64,000 nucleotides of DNA from Adiantum capillus-veneris. Its lineage: Eukaryota > Streptophyta > Polypodiopsida > Polypodiales > Pteridaceae. The translations under genes and the position numbers were made by a program. Location of the stretch: contig CM043952.1 in assembly GCA_014529385.2 (NCBI GenBank), positions 152,053,057-152,117,056 of the forward strand, in the 5' to 3' direction. This document shows positions 1 through 10,937 of this stretch, piece after piece (position 1 is the stretch's first letter; each line of letters starts with the position of its first letter). The notes under the pieces were generated by a model. That model was given only the letters and a program-made list of their open reading frames with translations, was not told where the DNA came from and searched no databases.

Positions 1-132
1 CTTCATGGAACTCCCCCTTTCCTGAGCTAAGCCAAATAGATTGGTTTTGCCTTGGAACCCAAACTAGCTTTAGAATAGGTGTGTAGAATTATGTGATCTT
101 TCCGTTCCCACGGTCTTCCATCGGCTTTGGAA

Positions 133-905
133 TCACAAGGTTTGACTCACATGGTTTTGTAGTGGATAAAGAAGGACATGATTTACATTTAGGTACCCAA
201 ATTCAATCATTTCCATCATAGTCCTTGGGCTTCTAATAGTTGTTTGGGAATCCAACATGGTTTTCACCTTCTTAACCTGAGTGGATGCCTTCCTTCGAGG
301 TTTCCTTTGTGAATTGACTTGAACCATAGGGGGGTCCGATAACAATACCTTGGGGACCCATTGATATGTACCCTTGGTCAGATCACATGGAGCCTTTGAT
401 GTAGCACTATCTGTTGTATCCATGGAAGTTGAAGCTTTAGAGGGTTGTGCTACTAGCAAGGATGTTGTGACTTTTTGGATTGGCATTATTTTGTTGTTTT
501 TTGTGTTATGAAGAGGTGAGATTGCAAGTGTTATTCCTTGAGCCATAGGGCCATGAGTTGGTTTCTGCATTGTGATACTCTCGGTCTCCCAATTGATATT
601 ACATTTGACTGCAGACATCCATTTGCACCCCAGGTTGATATTACCCTCCATAGTACCAACAAGCATGACCAAAAAGCTTTGAGCCACAATTTGATTGTCA
701 TAAATAGCAGGAGTGTGTAGGATTCCAAAAACAGTGGTTTTCTTCTTACTGACACCCTTGACTTAGATAGTGCTTGTGAATAGGGGTGGTTTTCCTAGTT
801 GACACCAAACTCCATAGGATAAAAAATTATGTTGAGCTCCTGTATCCAATAATATGTAATATAGTACTCTCCCATAGAGGCTATTTAGTTCAATTGGATA
901 TCATA
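133..905 (-). pseudogene. Second protease-like domain (DTG type) and WVPK linker of family D
   Basis: At 835-846 the minus strand encodes DTGA within ILLDTGAQHNFLSYGVW, a classic retropepsin active-site loop. One in-frame TAA follows about 30 codons later, but the same frame then runs 184 codons to 133. The domain closes with INLGCKWMSAVKCNINW, matching the C-terminal Gly-containing strand plus Trp of retropepsin-like folds. A Ser/Thr/Lys-rich tail contains YQWVPKVLL, related to the repeated WVPK blocks at 46.9-47.2 kb. Two protease-like modules in one element is unusual; see findings. Confidence 0.65.
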
Positions 906-1958
906 GAGGTGGCTCAGATTCCAATGAATCATCATAAGTGTCTTCAAAAAATGCTTTCGTGATTCCTAGATTATCCTCTCATTGGCGTCTAAGATGCTGT
1001 TGTCTTTCTCGAGCCTCTACTCTTGCTTGGATCTTTTTAAGCTCTGCCTGTTCTTTGGCTGCTTTCTTTTGTTGTTAATCTAATTCTTTATTAGGTCGCC
1101 TCCTTATGGTACAACTCAACTTTGGCTCCTTTGTAGGCTCTAGTTGTACGATGTCAATGGGTTGTGAACTACACCACATAATGCTTTGAAGGTATTCACC
1201 CAGTTATCTACCAACTTCCGATAAGCATCACATGCCCCTATATAATTAAGCCATTCTACGATAGATTTCTTTTTATTTATTCTAACATGCACATCTTCTC
1301 AATGTTGTTGCCTCTTATATCTCTTACTCTTCTTGTCTAATTTTTTATTACGGCCGATCTCTAGTGAAGAGTCACTAGATGAATCACTACTTGTGTCTTC
1401 TGCTCCCTTAGACAGATTGTCATTTAGGGTACCACTAGGTCCTGAATGGTTTGTCCCCACATTTGCACTAAGATTTAACTTAGATTCTTCATCCTCAGAG
1501 TCAATTTCAATTGATGATTCTAACCCCAAATTGTGTGGACTATAGTCTTGTGAGATGCTACTGGTTCCAATGACAGTCAAACCTTCATCTTGTAGGTCAT
1601 CAGAAGCTATATGCATTGCTTCTAGCATATTTCAGGGTACGAATGGTGGCATTTTATCCCCCTCAAGTGTTACCCACGTCGTCCTCCTGTTTCCCCAAGT
1701 GTCTATGGTTGCTACTAAGTGGACTCAATCCACATTTTCCGACTCAGTCATCCCACGTAGTACATCCATATAAGGAGAATCTTCCCCAACATCAGTGTCC
1801 ACTTTACATGTGTACGAATACTACAATGGGATCGAGTGAGCTGTGGTGTCAGATCTATGATCACTTATAAATCTATTTCCTGGAGGATGTACTCGACCAG
1901 TTACAAGATCCACTCGAATGATAGAATCTTGGAACTGCAAGTAGACATGGTTTTTAGA
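900..1958 (-). pseudogene. Family D spacer between the two protease-like domains
   Basis: No enzyme domain is visible. The minus strand holds an acidic Ser-rich frame at 1299-1628 (SSDSSSDSSLEIGR, then LDKKSKRYKRQQH) and, near 1000-1120, a charged helical stretch with repeated Glu, Arg and Gln. The KRSKRYKR block recurs on the plus strand at about 23080, upstream of an RT fragment, which ties that remnant to this family. Confidence 0.5.
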
Positions 1959-2945
1959 CTAGTCATGCACCATTTTTGCTTCCCTCATGAAAGGATGTCC
2001 TAAGATCATCTCAGAGGCCATAGTGTGCTTGGAGAAATCCATAACAATGAAATTATTTCTTATTTTATGTCCAAAGACCTTGATCTTGAGATCTTCTAGC
2101 ATCCCAATAGGTTTAACAATAGACCCATTGGCCATCTTTACTACTATAGTTGTGGTCCCAACGTGAGGTCTTTCCATAGTTTCCCAACAATTTTAGTCAC
2201 AATACTAACCCCAACGCCACCATCAAGTATTCCCTTCACACTTAATCCCTTGGTAGTGACTGATATGGTTACATTGGATTCATCGCCCTCAAAGTATTGT
2301 CCCAACTTGTTAATAGATATTTCTCATCTAGGTTGGGTTGTGGATCTAAGTGTTCCTCCTCTATTGGCATATCCCTAGCTCCATCCATCTGTGAAAATTG
2401 TGGTAGCCCGACCTTCAGTTCTCCATTGAGGAAAGCTCGAAGAGCTAAGAATAGCTTAGGGTCTCCATTTAGTTTGGGCATGATGGTGGTTCTAACTTCT
2501 GAAGCCATGAATCCATCAATTTGGCAATATTTAACGGCACCTTTTTTGGGCTTCACTCCCTTGACATGGGAAAGATGGGATCTCCATTTCTTTGATAGGG
2601 TCAGGTAGTCCCTCTGTAAACATTCTTTCCAACAAGAAGTGAGTACGCCCACTTTCCCATGACTTTAAGTCACTTTCTTCTTGGAGGACACTAGGTATGG
2701 GTAGGGGTCTATGGACTTTGTGAGGTTGTTGTTGCATAGGGAACAATGTGTGTAATCTGGATCTACCTAGGTGCTTGTTCTAGATCCCTTTGGGTCTCTT
2801 CTACCAAACTCATTAATTGCTTGACTCGCTCGATCTTCTCTATAGGGTTTGGATAAGTTCCTATTTTCATCTTGGATCCTGGCCATTGTAGCTCATGATG
2901 ATCTTCCTTGTTGGTTTCTTTCTTAGTGGTCGTTTTGGTCTCCAT
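1959..2945 (-). pseudogene. Family D linker and first protease-like domain (DGG type)
   Basis: The block at 2763-2945 (IGTYPNPIEKIERVKQL) is shared with 15096-15392. At 2216-2224 the minus strand encodes Asp-Gly-Gly inside VKGILDGGVGVSIVTK, the active-site loop seen in plant gag-associated aspartic proteases. After one frameshift the domain continues as TTIVVKMANGSIVKPIG, VFGHKIRNNFIVMDFSK and ends with MILGHPFMREAKMVHD, the hydrophobic-hydrophobic-Gly block. It would mature Gag and Pol, but the frame is broken and the copy is dead. Confidence 0.75.
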
Positions 2946-2953
2946 GGTTTCAC

Positions 2954-3923
2954 CTAAATCAGATCCTCTTCAACGTCGTTCATATATACGGGGTCGTCAC
3001 CAGTCCCTATGTTGGTCTTTGAACTGGTGTCTGATTTCGCTACTTGTTGTGATCTCTTCCTCCGTGTTTTCTTCTTCTTCTGAGATTGGCCAATTGATGC
3101 CGTGTCTCTTTCTTCAAGACTATAATTTTGTTTTTGGAGCATCAATCGTGTGAGTACGTTTACTGGTACCACATGTGTACTTTGTGATGGCTCCTTAGTA
3201 GCCTCAATCAAGTTTAATGACATGATCTTTGACGCATTTGGATTATTCAAACATTGGGCAATCAAATGATCTATGCCACATTGATTACACATGAGTATCG
3301 GCATTGTAGACGTGCTTGCTTGATTGGTTTGCATTAGTGTGGCATTCTTTTGTAGCCTAATAGGACACTCAGCTACACAATGTTGACCTCCACACTCATA
3401 GCATTGAAGAGGTGGTCTCTTGGCAATTTAATTGATATTTTGGCCTCTTGCAGCAAGAGAAGCTACTTGATAGACAGGTTTGACTTGTCCCCAATAGTCC
3501 TCCATGTAGTATTGTGGACTTTCTTCAAGCGCATCAATCCCATAGGCAATATTAGGGTCTATATCTTCCTCACAGCCTTCCAAACAAGCAATAGATGACA
3601 CACAACCCACTTGATTTACAAAAGTGATTCTCGGATGTGGTGGTTGTGGTCCTAGCACTGGAGGTGATGGGTGTTGTTTGAACAACATTTTGGGCCCTAG
3701 GGACCATGTTTTGTGACGTTTGTTCAAGAGGTGTGGCCGGCATCAATGGAGGCACTCGAGGTGGGTTTGTCCATGCTAAGGTTGGTCTATTATCCATTGT
3801 GCGCTTTAATACTATGCAATCCTTTTCTTGATGACCATACCTCCCACTGGCATTGCAATTCCCATTGAATTTTACTCTAAAAGTAGGGCATTTAGTAGTA
3901 CTATGCGGACCATAGCATACCAA
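2954..3923 (-). pseudogene. Family D nucleocapsid region with two Cys/His blocks
   Basis: The upstream frame (3570-3923) begins with CYGPHSTTKC and continues to a knuckle-like CNASGRYGHQEKDC, in which one Cys is replaced by Ser. The downstream frame (2954-3334) holds CNQCGIDHLIAQC, another CCHC-type knuckle, then a basic Lys/Arg-rich tail. Such motifs bind element RNA. The same two blocks appear on the plus strand at 14200-14900, which supports one shared family. Frameshifts near 3400-3570 break the chain. Confidence 0.7.
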
Positions 3924-4028
3924 GCACCATTGTTATTGATTGTTTCAAGCGACTAATAAAGTCAAATGCTTCAAGCGACTAATAAAGTCTCTCACCGACT
4001 CTCCTTCCTTTCGTTGGGCTTTTTGGAG

Positions 4029-4376
4029 CTAAGAGGATACACCCCAAAGCACTCCCTCTTGTATGTATTCTTTTAAGAACAATCTCCTAAGAGTAGGGTA
4101 AATCATTTTTTCTTCCACCCTTAGGGTTCTATACCAATCCCCAGCCTTCCCACTTAAGTTTAGGCTTAAAGCTTTACTCTTATGCAGGTCATTGTGTTCT
4201 CCTAGAGAATTGCATATTTGTTCAAACACTTTGATATGCTTTCTCACATCTTTGTCTCCACTAGATTTTTGTGTGAGCTTGGCTATTTGTACTGCCTTAC
4301 TTCTAGGCTCTCTATCAGTCGTGTTACGCATATTCTCGGCAATAGATTGACTGATATCTTGAGCAAACGTTGCCAA
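4029..4376 (-). pseudogene. Family D gag core (Retrotrans_gag-like)
   Basis: A 115-codon frame contains the helical capsid signature KHIKVFEQICNSLGEH followed by LSLNLSGKAGDWYRTL and a downstream LRRLFLKEY, the usual order for plant Ty3/Gypsy capsid cores. The next codons, in a shifted frame, read like QKAQRKEGESVRDFISRLK, so the core continued before a frameshift. The capsid would package element RNA in cytoplasmic particles, but this copy cannot encode a full protein. A Pro/Met-rich linker at 4383-4795 joins it to the N-terminal gag block. Confidence 0.75.
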
Positions 4377-4739
4377 GTCACCTTAGTGAGCAGGCATCAT
4401 GGGTGAAGGTGCTCTAGAGACTACATGTGGAGTAGGTATTGGCATTGGGCTTGGCGCAAAGGAAGCCCTTGGGTTCCATGTTTGGTACGGTGTTGTGCCA
4501 TGTGGCAGCCCAAAGTTCATAATGTGTGGCCCTAGGCATAGCAGACATTGGATGTGGCATGCTAATGCTAGCCAGTATTTTCTCATGGAAACAAGAGCTT
4601 GGGTGTTTTGATTGTGGAGCATAGGTTGTTGAAACAATGGGAGGGGGCTACATGAGTACGAGGACCCATAGGTGTATATAATTGGTACACACTTGTAGGT
4701 ATTGCTGCAAGCATTGAGCTACCATGTAGTAGTGTTTTA

Positions 4740-5337
4740 CTAGCAAATGAGGTCCATGGCATGTTTCTTGGCATGCCCGTCATTGGGGTAGGCATGGTAG
4801 CCGTAGAGAGACAGATGAGCTAGATTTGGAAAAGTAAAACTACTACTTGTGGATTCAAACTGTACCGAAACTCCAGGTGACACAATACATGAAGGGTCCA
4901 TTGGACTCACTGAAGGAGTTTCCATCTGTGATAGTGTTGGTTTTCTGGACTTGCCCGTATCCAAGAATCTCATAAGGCCCGTTGAAGGAATGTTAATCCC
5001 TCGGTTTTGCCTCTCCGATTGGATGATGCTATGGATGACATTGCAGACCATCTGTTGGCTGCTCCTCTAGACTTGTGGCACTAGAAGTAGATTGTACAAC
5101 TTCTAACCAACCTATATGGTATGTGTAATCGGTGTACAGGTCAGTCAAGGTTTTAGTTTGTAGGTCATATTCCCAATTTTGGTTGAGAAATAACCCTTCT
5201 AGGCTTGGCATACTAGAGGTTTCCCTTGAGGTGGAAGCATTGTTGTTCCCCACAGTTTGACCCAAATTGCCTACTAATTTAGGAGCACTCAATTGCTCAA
5301 TTGCTATGCATGTTTTCCCAGGGATCTTTCCCTTCAT
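4740..5337 (-). pseudogene. Family D gag, N-terminal region (decayed)
   Basis: Two overlapping minus-strand frames carry the same protein blocks as the better preserved gag at 10938-12134: NNASTSRETSS, NWEYDLQ, LMRFLDTGK, LSQMETPSVSP and FTFPNLAHLSL. A frameshift near 5040 separates them. This part of gag has no known enzymatic role; in such elements it precedes the capsid-like core. The copy begins abruptly at 5340, next to the spacer before the PPR block, so its own upstream gag and LTR are missing. Confidence 0.7.
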
Positions 5338-5340
5338 GGC

Positions 5341-5629
5341 TCAGTGTTGTTACTTCATTAGCATAGAGGGCAAAATCACAATGCTGCCCTCTTGTTAATC
5401 CATGTGTCAGACTTTCAAACAATAGGTTCTCTTGTTATTTATGCCGTTTAATATGGCTCGTATGCTTATTGACAGCGCTACGCCATCATCCTCTCTGGGT
5501 CTATAGGCCTACGGCTACCTCCACCCTGTGTAGTCTCCTGGGCATGCAACACCTAAAGTAACAAGAAAGTGCACATACAACTGCTTAATGCTCACGGCTC
5601 ATGTGTGACAGTCCTCGTGTTGCTGAACA
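5341..5629. other. Unassigned spacer between gag remnant and PPR block
   Basis: About 290 bp with no recognisable coding motif. It separates the minus-strand gag remnant from the first PPR fragment. Nothing further can be supported. Confidence 0.4.
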
Positions 5630-5728
5630 ACTCCTTGAATCTAAAGAGCTCTCTGTTGCAGAGTGCAAGTCTTGAATTGAGGCACCTCTCAACCCAGCAG
5701 TAGGGCAACAACAACTGAGAGAGAATTC

Positions 5729-6196
5729 ATGATGAGATTGTATACTTCAGAAGATGCAAAGGCAAGTCTCGGGAAACGCACAACAACAGCAAGGCAAAAA
5801 GATTTAGGTTGTTTTCAGTTTCCTATCCAGAGCATGGACTCTTGGAATGCACTGTTTGTAGGATATGCCTCACAAGAGAAAGCTGTAGTCTGTTTTCAAC
5901 AGATGCAAAGTGAGGGCCTCTTGCCAAATGCAATCACCTACGCATGCTTCTTGAAGGCATCTGGCTCTACACAAGATGCTGATATGGGCACAAAAATTCA
6001 CAATTATATTGTTAGTCAGAGACAATTGAAAAAAGACATCGTGCTTGGCAATGTCCTGGTCGATATGTATGCCAAATATCGTGCACTTGAGAAATCACAA
6101 AAAGTGCTTGAAGAGCTTCTTGTACGAAATCTCATCTCTTGGAACTCACTGATTGAAGGATGTGCCGAACATCACGGGAGCAAGCAAGATCTATAA
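5729..6196 (+). pseudogene. Longest open PPR fragment (155 codons)
   Basis: The frame starts MMRLYTSEDAKASLGKR, then passes through SMDSWNALFVGYAS, AVVCFQQMQSEGLLPNAIT, DMGTKIHNYIVSQ, DMYAKYRALEKSQKV and ISWNSLIEGCAEH: roughly three to four PPR motifs. It ends at a TAA after KQDL. A nearly identical counterpart lies at 7464-7826. Plant PPR proteins of this class usually carry ten or more motifs and an N-terminal organelle-targeting segment, so this is a fragment, not a plausible full gene. Confidence 0.75.
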
Positions 6197-6715
6197 TTAT
6201 TTTCAGCTGATACGAAGCGAGCATATCTCTCTACATGAAGCGAACGCATCTCTCTAGATGCAATCACCTAGGCTTGCATCCTGAAGGCATGTCGCAATTT
6301 GGAAGATACTGAGATGGACAAAATCCTTGGGTTGTTTTGAAAAAATGCAAAGTGAGGCTATTTCTCCGCTCAATGGGCATTGTCTTGGTTGATATGTATG
6401 ACAAATGTGATGCACTTGAGAAAGCACAAAAAGTGCTTGAGCAGCTTCGTGTCCGGAATGTCATCTCTTGGAATGCACTGATTGCGGGATGTGCGTAACA
6501 GTAGCAAGTGTATTCCTCCAAATGTAGCCACCCATCCTTTCATCTTGAAGGCTATTCTTACATCTAGAAAGCATGTGGCTCTACACAAGTGCTTGAGGAG
6601 CTTCTTGTCTGGAGTGTAGACTCTTGGAATGCATTGATTGCATGGTTTTCCCCATATGAGAAAGTTGTAGGCAGTTTCCAACAAATGCGAAGTGAGGTCC
6701 TCTGAGTTAGAGGCT
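5830..6715 (+). repeat. Segmental duplication, copy 1 (partner 7460-8340)
   Basis: About 880 bp here align almost base for base with 7460-8340, an offset of about 1.63 kb. Both contain the same PPR modules, the same decayed stretch after the KQDL/EQDL stop, and the same LEELLVWSVDSWNALI block. Differences are scattered substitutions, so duplication came after some decay but is not very recent. Confidence 0.75.
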
Positions 6716-7239
6716 ATTGAAATAAGATGTCATGCTTGAATTGAGGCACCTCTCGACCAACAATAGGGCAGCAACAACTGAGAGAGAATTCATGACGAGA
6801 TCATATACTTCAGAAGATGCGAAGGCAAGTCTCCAGATGCATCTTGCACCTTGATGACATGGATTAGAGTATGTATGCTTGACATGTATGTCGAATGTGG
6901 TGCCCTCACCAAAGCAGGTAAGTGCTTGATGGGCATCCTTTTTGGGATGTCTCTTGTAGTGCTTTGATTGCAAGATATACTCAAGACAGCTGTGGCAAGG
7001 AAACTTTGGGTTCTTTTCACAAGATTTGAAGCAAAGATTTGCAAGCACTTTGAAAGCCTCCCCCTGGGTGATATAATTCATGATGAGAGTGCTATAGGCA
7101 TGGGTTGTTCAAAAATTTCAAGATGCCATGCCTAGCACTATCTTGGTCGATATGTGTGCCAACTGTGGTGTGCTTGAGAAAGCACAAAAAGTGCTTGAGG
7201 AGCTTCCTATCCAGAATGTTGTCTCTTGGAATGCACTAA

Positions 7240-8130
7240 TTGCGGGATGTGCACAACAAGAGTAGGGCCACAAAGCTACTCTCTATTTCCAACGGATGCA
7301 AAGCGAGCTCTCTCGGTTTCCAACAGATGGAAAGCAAGCTCTCTCTATATCCTCATGTACAGATGACTTGGAACAGCGTCTCTTGGAATGCATTGGTCGC
7401 AGGAAACGCACAACAGGAGCAAGGCAAAAAGCTTTACGTTGTTTTCGGTTTCCTATCTAGAGCGTGGACTCTTGGAATGCACTGATTGTAGGATATGCCT
7501 CACAAGAGAAAGCTCTAGTCTGTTTTCAACAGATGCAAAGTGAGGGCCTCGCGCCAAATGCAATCACCTTCGCATGCTTCTTGAAGGCATCTGGATCTAC
7601 GCAAGATGTTGATATGGGCACAAAAATTTACAATTGTATTGTTAGTCAGAGAAAATTGAAAGAAGATGTCATGCTTGGCAGTGTCCCGGTTGATATGTAT
7701 GTCAAATATCGTGCACTTGAGAAAGCACAAAAAGTGCTTGAGGAGCTTCTTGTCCAAAATCTCGTCTCTTGGAACGCACTGATTGCAGGATATGCCAAAC
7801 ATCAGGGGAGCGAGCAAGATCTATAATATTTTTTAGCTGATGTGAAGCAAGCATATCTCAGGCTACATGAAGCGAGTGCATCTATCTAGATGCAATCACC
7901 TAGGCTTGCATCTTGAAGGCATGTCGCAATTTGGAAGATATCGAGATGGACAAAATCCTTGGGTTGTTTTGAACAAATGCAAAGTGAGCCTATCTCTCCG
8001 CTCAGTGGGCATTGTCTTGGTTGATATGTATGCCAATTGTGATGCACTTGAGAAAGCACAAAAAGTGCTTGAGCAGCTTCGTGTCCGGAATATCATCTCT
8101 TGGAATGCACTGATTGCGAGATGTGCATAA
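7240..8130 (+). pseudogene. PPR fragments, second copy of the 5.8-6.7 kb module
   Basis: Frames at 7240-7485, 7464-7826 and 7867-8130 repeat the modules of 5729-6520 with scattered substitutions: SWNALIVGYASQEKAL, MQSEGLAPNAITFAC, VDMYVKYRALEKAQKV, SWNALIAGYAKH, then VDMYANCDALEKAQKV. The three are in different frames or separated by stops. The likeness to the upstream module shows segmental duplication inside an already PPR-coding region. Confidence 0.75.
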
Positions 8131-8340
8131 CAGTAGCAAGTGTATTCCTCCAAATGCAGCCACCCATCCTTTCATCTTGAAGGCTATGCTTACATCTATA
8201 AAGCATGTGGCTCTACACAAGTGCTTGAGGAGCTTCTTGTCTGGAGTGTAGACTCTTGGAATGCATTGATTGCAGGGTTTTCCCCATAGGAGAAAGTTGT
8301 AGGCAGTTTCCAACAAAGGGGAAGTGAGGTCCTCTGAGAT
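7460..8340 (+). repeat. Segmental duplication, copy 2 (partner 5830-6715)
   Basis: Downstream copy of the PPR-containing duplication. It keeps the same order of modules and the same inactivating stop after the EQDL block, showing that at least some pseudogenisation predates the duplication. Confidence 0.75.
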
Positions 8341-8384
8341 CTTCTCTCCAGATACGATCACCTACGCATGCATATTGAAGGCGT

Positions 8385-10661
8385 GTGACTCTATGCAAGA
8401 TGCTAATATGGGCACAAAAATTCAAAAGTATATTGTGGGTCAGAGGCTATCAAAATAAGATGCCATGTTTGGCAATGGATTGTTCAATATGTATGCCAAA
8501 TGTGGTGCGCTTGAGAAATCACAAAAAGTGCTTGAGGAGCTTCTTGTCCAGAATGTTGTCTCTTGGTTTGCACCGATTGCGGGATCTACGCAACAAGAGT
8601 AGGGCTAGTAAGTTGAAAAAATATGCCATGCTTGGCACTATCTTGTTCCATATGTATGCCATCTCTGTTGTGCTTGAGAAAGCACAAAAAGTGCATGAGT
8701 AGCTTTCTATCCAGAATATCGTCTCTTGGACTGCACTGATTGCGAGATGTGCACAACAAGAGCAGGGCCAAAAAGCCCTAGGATTTTTCAAGTGGATGAA
8801 AAGCAAGCTCTCCCTGTATCCTCATGCAAGGATTACTTGGAACAACGTCCCTTGGAATGCCCTCGTCATGACGGGATACGCACAACAAGAGTTGGACCAA
8901 AAAGCTCTAGGATGTTTTCAGTGAATGCAAGGGAATTGTATTTCTCCAACTTCAGTCACCTATGCTTTTGTCTGGAAGGCATGTGACTCTGTGCAAGTGC
9001 TTGAGGAGCTTCCTGTCTCGGTGTGCACTCTGATATTGTTATTTAAGGATTGCTGCAAGAAATTGTCGTGCTTGGAAATGCCTTGGTTGATACGTATGCT
9101 AAATGTGGTACACTTCAAAAAGAACAAAACGTGTCTGAGGAGCTTCCTCTCCCGAATACCGCTTCTTTGAGTGCATTGATTGCGAGATACGCACAACAGG
9201 AGCAGGGCCAAAAAGCTCCCAGCTATTTTCAGTGGATGCCAAGCGGGGGTCTCTCTCCAGATGCAATTACACACGTGTGCATCTTCAAGGCATGTAGTAG
9301 AGATTTCCAACCCCAAGGGCTATTGAGAGGAGATATTGTGCTTGGCAGTTCTTTGGTCGTATGCCAAATGTGGTGCACTTGAGAAAGCACAAAAACTATT
9401 TGAGGAGCTTCCTGCTTGAAATTTTGCCTCTTGGAGTGCACTGAATACGGGACGTGCATAACAAGAGAAAAGCCAGAAAGCTCTAGGCTGCTTTCAACAG
9501 ATGGAAAGCATTGGAATGCATTGGTCGTGGGATACGCACAACAAGAGTAGGCCAAAAATTGTTTTCAGCAGATGCAAAGCAAGGGCCTCTCTATAGATGA
9601 AATCACCTATGTATGCATCTTGAAGGCATGTGGCACAAGATGCTGATATGGACACAAAAAGATGTTATGATGATATGGACACAAAAATCAATTATGTTGT
9701 TTGTCAGAGTCTGTTGGAAAAAGTTGTCATGCTTGGCACTATCTTGGTTGATATGTATGCCAAATTTGGTGCGCTTGAGAAAGATGTTGTGCTCGGCATT
9801 GTCTTGGTTGATATGTATGCCAAATGTGGTGCACTTCAAAAATCACAAAAAGTGCTTGAGAAGCTTCTTGTCTGGACTTCTCGAAATGCACTGATTGGGG
9901 ATTTTCACAACAATAGTAGCTCCAGAGTCCGAGTGTGGACTCTTGGAACGTAGTGATTTCAGGATGCTCTAGATTTTTCTCAGTAGATGCAATCACTTGT
10001 GCATGCATCTTGAAGGCATGTGGCTCTATGCACAACAAGAGTAGGGCTAGAAAGATTTTATGTATGCCCAATGTGGTGCGCTTGAGAAAGCAAAAAAACT
10101 GCTTGAGGAGCTTCTTGTTTGAAATGTCGCCTCTTGGAATGCATTGAATGTGGGATGTGCATAACAAGAGCAGAGCCATAAAGCTCTAGGTTGTTTTCAG
10201 CGGATGCAAATTCTTGGAATGCACTGGTCGTGGGATACGCGCTACAGAAGCAGGGCCAGAAAGCTCTAGTCTATTTTCAGCTTCCTATCTAGAGTGTGGA
10301 CTCTTGGAATGCATTGATTGTAGGATTTGCCCCACAAGAGAAAGATCTAGTTTGTTTTCAGTAGATGCAATCACCTACGCATGCATCTTGAAGGCATGTG
10401 GTGCAAGATGCTGATATGGGCACAAAAAATCACAATTATATTGTTTGTCACAGTTTGTTGAAATATGTCGTCCTAGGCACTGTCTTTGTTGATATGTATG
10501 CCAAATGTGGTGCGCTTGAGAAATATGTCGAGCTTTGCACTCTCTTGGTCAATATGTATGCCAAATGTGGTGTGCTTCAAAAAGCAAAAATAGTGCTTGT
10601 GGAGCTTCCTACTCAGAATGTCACCTCTTGGAATGCACTGATTGTGGGCTTCCTTTTGTGA
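8385..10661 (+). pseudogene. Short scrambled PPR modules
   Basis: The remaining array consists of short pieces: VDTYAKCGTLQKEQNV (about 9100), ALIARYAQQEQGQKA (about 9180), ILVDMYAKFGALEK and IVLVDMYAKCGALQKSQKV (9745-9870) and VFVDMYAKCGALEK (10480-10530). Closely spaced repeats of the DMYAKCGAL module only 60-70 bp apart cannot form a normal 31-36-residue PPR ladder, so the array has been rearranged by short duplications and deletions as well as point decay. Confidence 0.7.
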
Positions 10662-10670
10662 AGTGTTTCT

Positions 10671-10937
10671 AGCCATTTTCTTGCTTGCTGGCTTGTTGGC
10701 TCAATTCATTGCAATTTGAAGCTTCCTCAAATTTTTGGGTTCTCTCTTTGTGGGCAGCAAAGCTAGGTTTACTGCTTCTCGCAACATTGCCCACAAATTA
10801 TTTTGATAGAGGTTCTCTGTCTTGAAGAGTTACGAGCTCGCTCTTAGCAAACGTCTCGGATCAGGTCACGGTAAGGATGCTGTTAATTTAATACCTCCGC
10901 CCCTTCTCGAGCAATATTCTGGCTGTAGATTGTCAAT
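10671..10937. other. Spacer between PPR block and gag copy 2
   Basis: About 270 bp with no PPR motif and no gag motif. Conserved gag homology on the minus strand stops near 10990, so a junction between unrelated sequences lies in or just right of this stretch. Confidence 0.4.

Larger units (their letters stand above)
1..5340 (-). mobile_element. Degenerate Ty3/Gypsy family D remnant (gag to protease), copy 1
   Basis: Read right to left on the minus strand, the blocks are a gag N-terminal region, a Pro/Met-rich linker, a gag core, two Cys/His blocks, a DGG protease-like domain, an acidic and charged spacer, and a second DTG protease-like domain. No reading frame is intact; stops and frameshifts separate every block. 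The gag N-terminal block is a diverged copy (roughly 80 percent DNA identity by eye) of the one at 10990-11520. RT and integrase are not visible before the left edge of the window. Lineage (Tat/Athila-like, non-chromoviral) is inferred from the protease and gag style and from related RT at 23.6 kb. Confidence 0.8.
5630..10670 (+). pseudogene. Decayed, internally duplicated PPR (pentatricopeptide) gene array
   Basis: More than twenty PPR-like fragments lie on the plus strand. Recurrent motifs are SWNALIAGYA, CFQQMQSEGL, AITYACILKACGS, DMGTKIHNYIV, LVDMYAKCGALEKA and QKVLEELLV. These match plant PLS-class PPR proteins, which bind organellar RNA for editing, splicing or stabilisation. The longest open stretch is only 155 codons, and stops and frameshifts occur in every few repeats. 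A start-like segment (RENS then MMRLYTSEDAK) appears at 5700-5780 and again at 6770-6840. No C-terminal E or DYW domain was seen. The block lies between two diverged family D gag copies on the opposite strand. Confidence 0.85.

Noticed and set aside
6264-10179. Minus-strand frames of 60-146 codons across the PPR block
   Set aside because: They are antisense shadows of the plus-strand PPR motifs; repeated motifs such as NQCIPR arise from the reverse complement of SWNALI.
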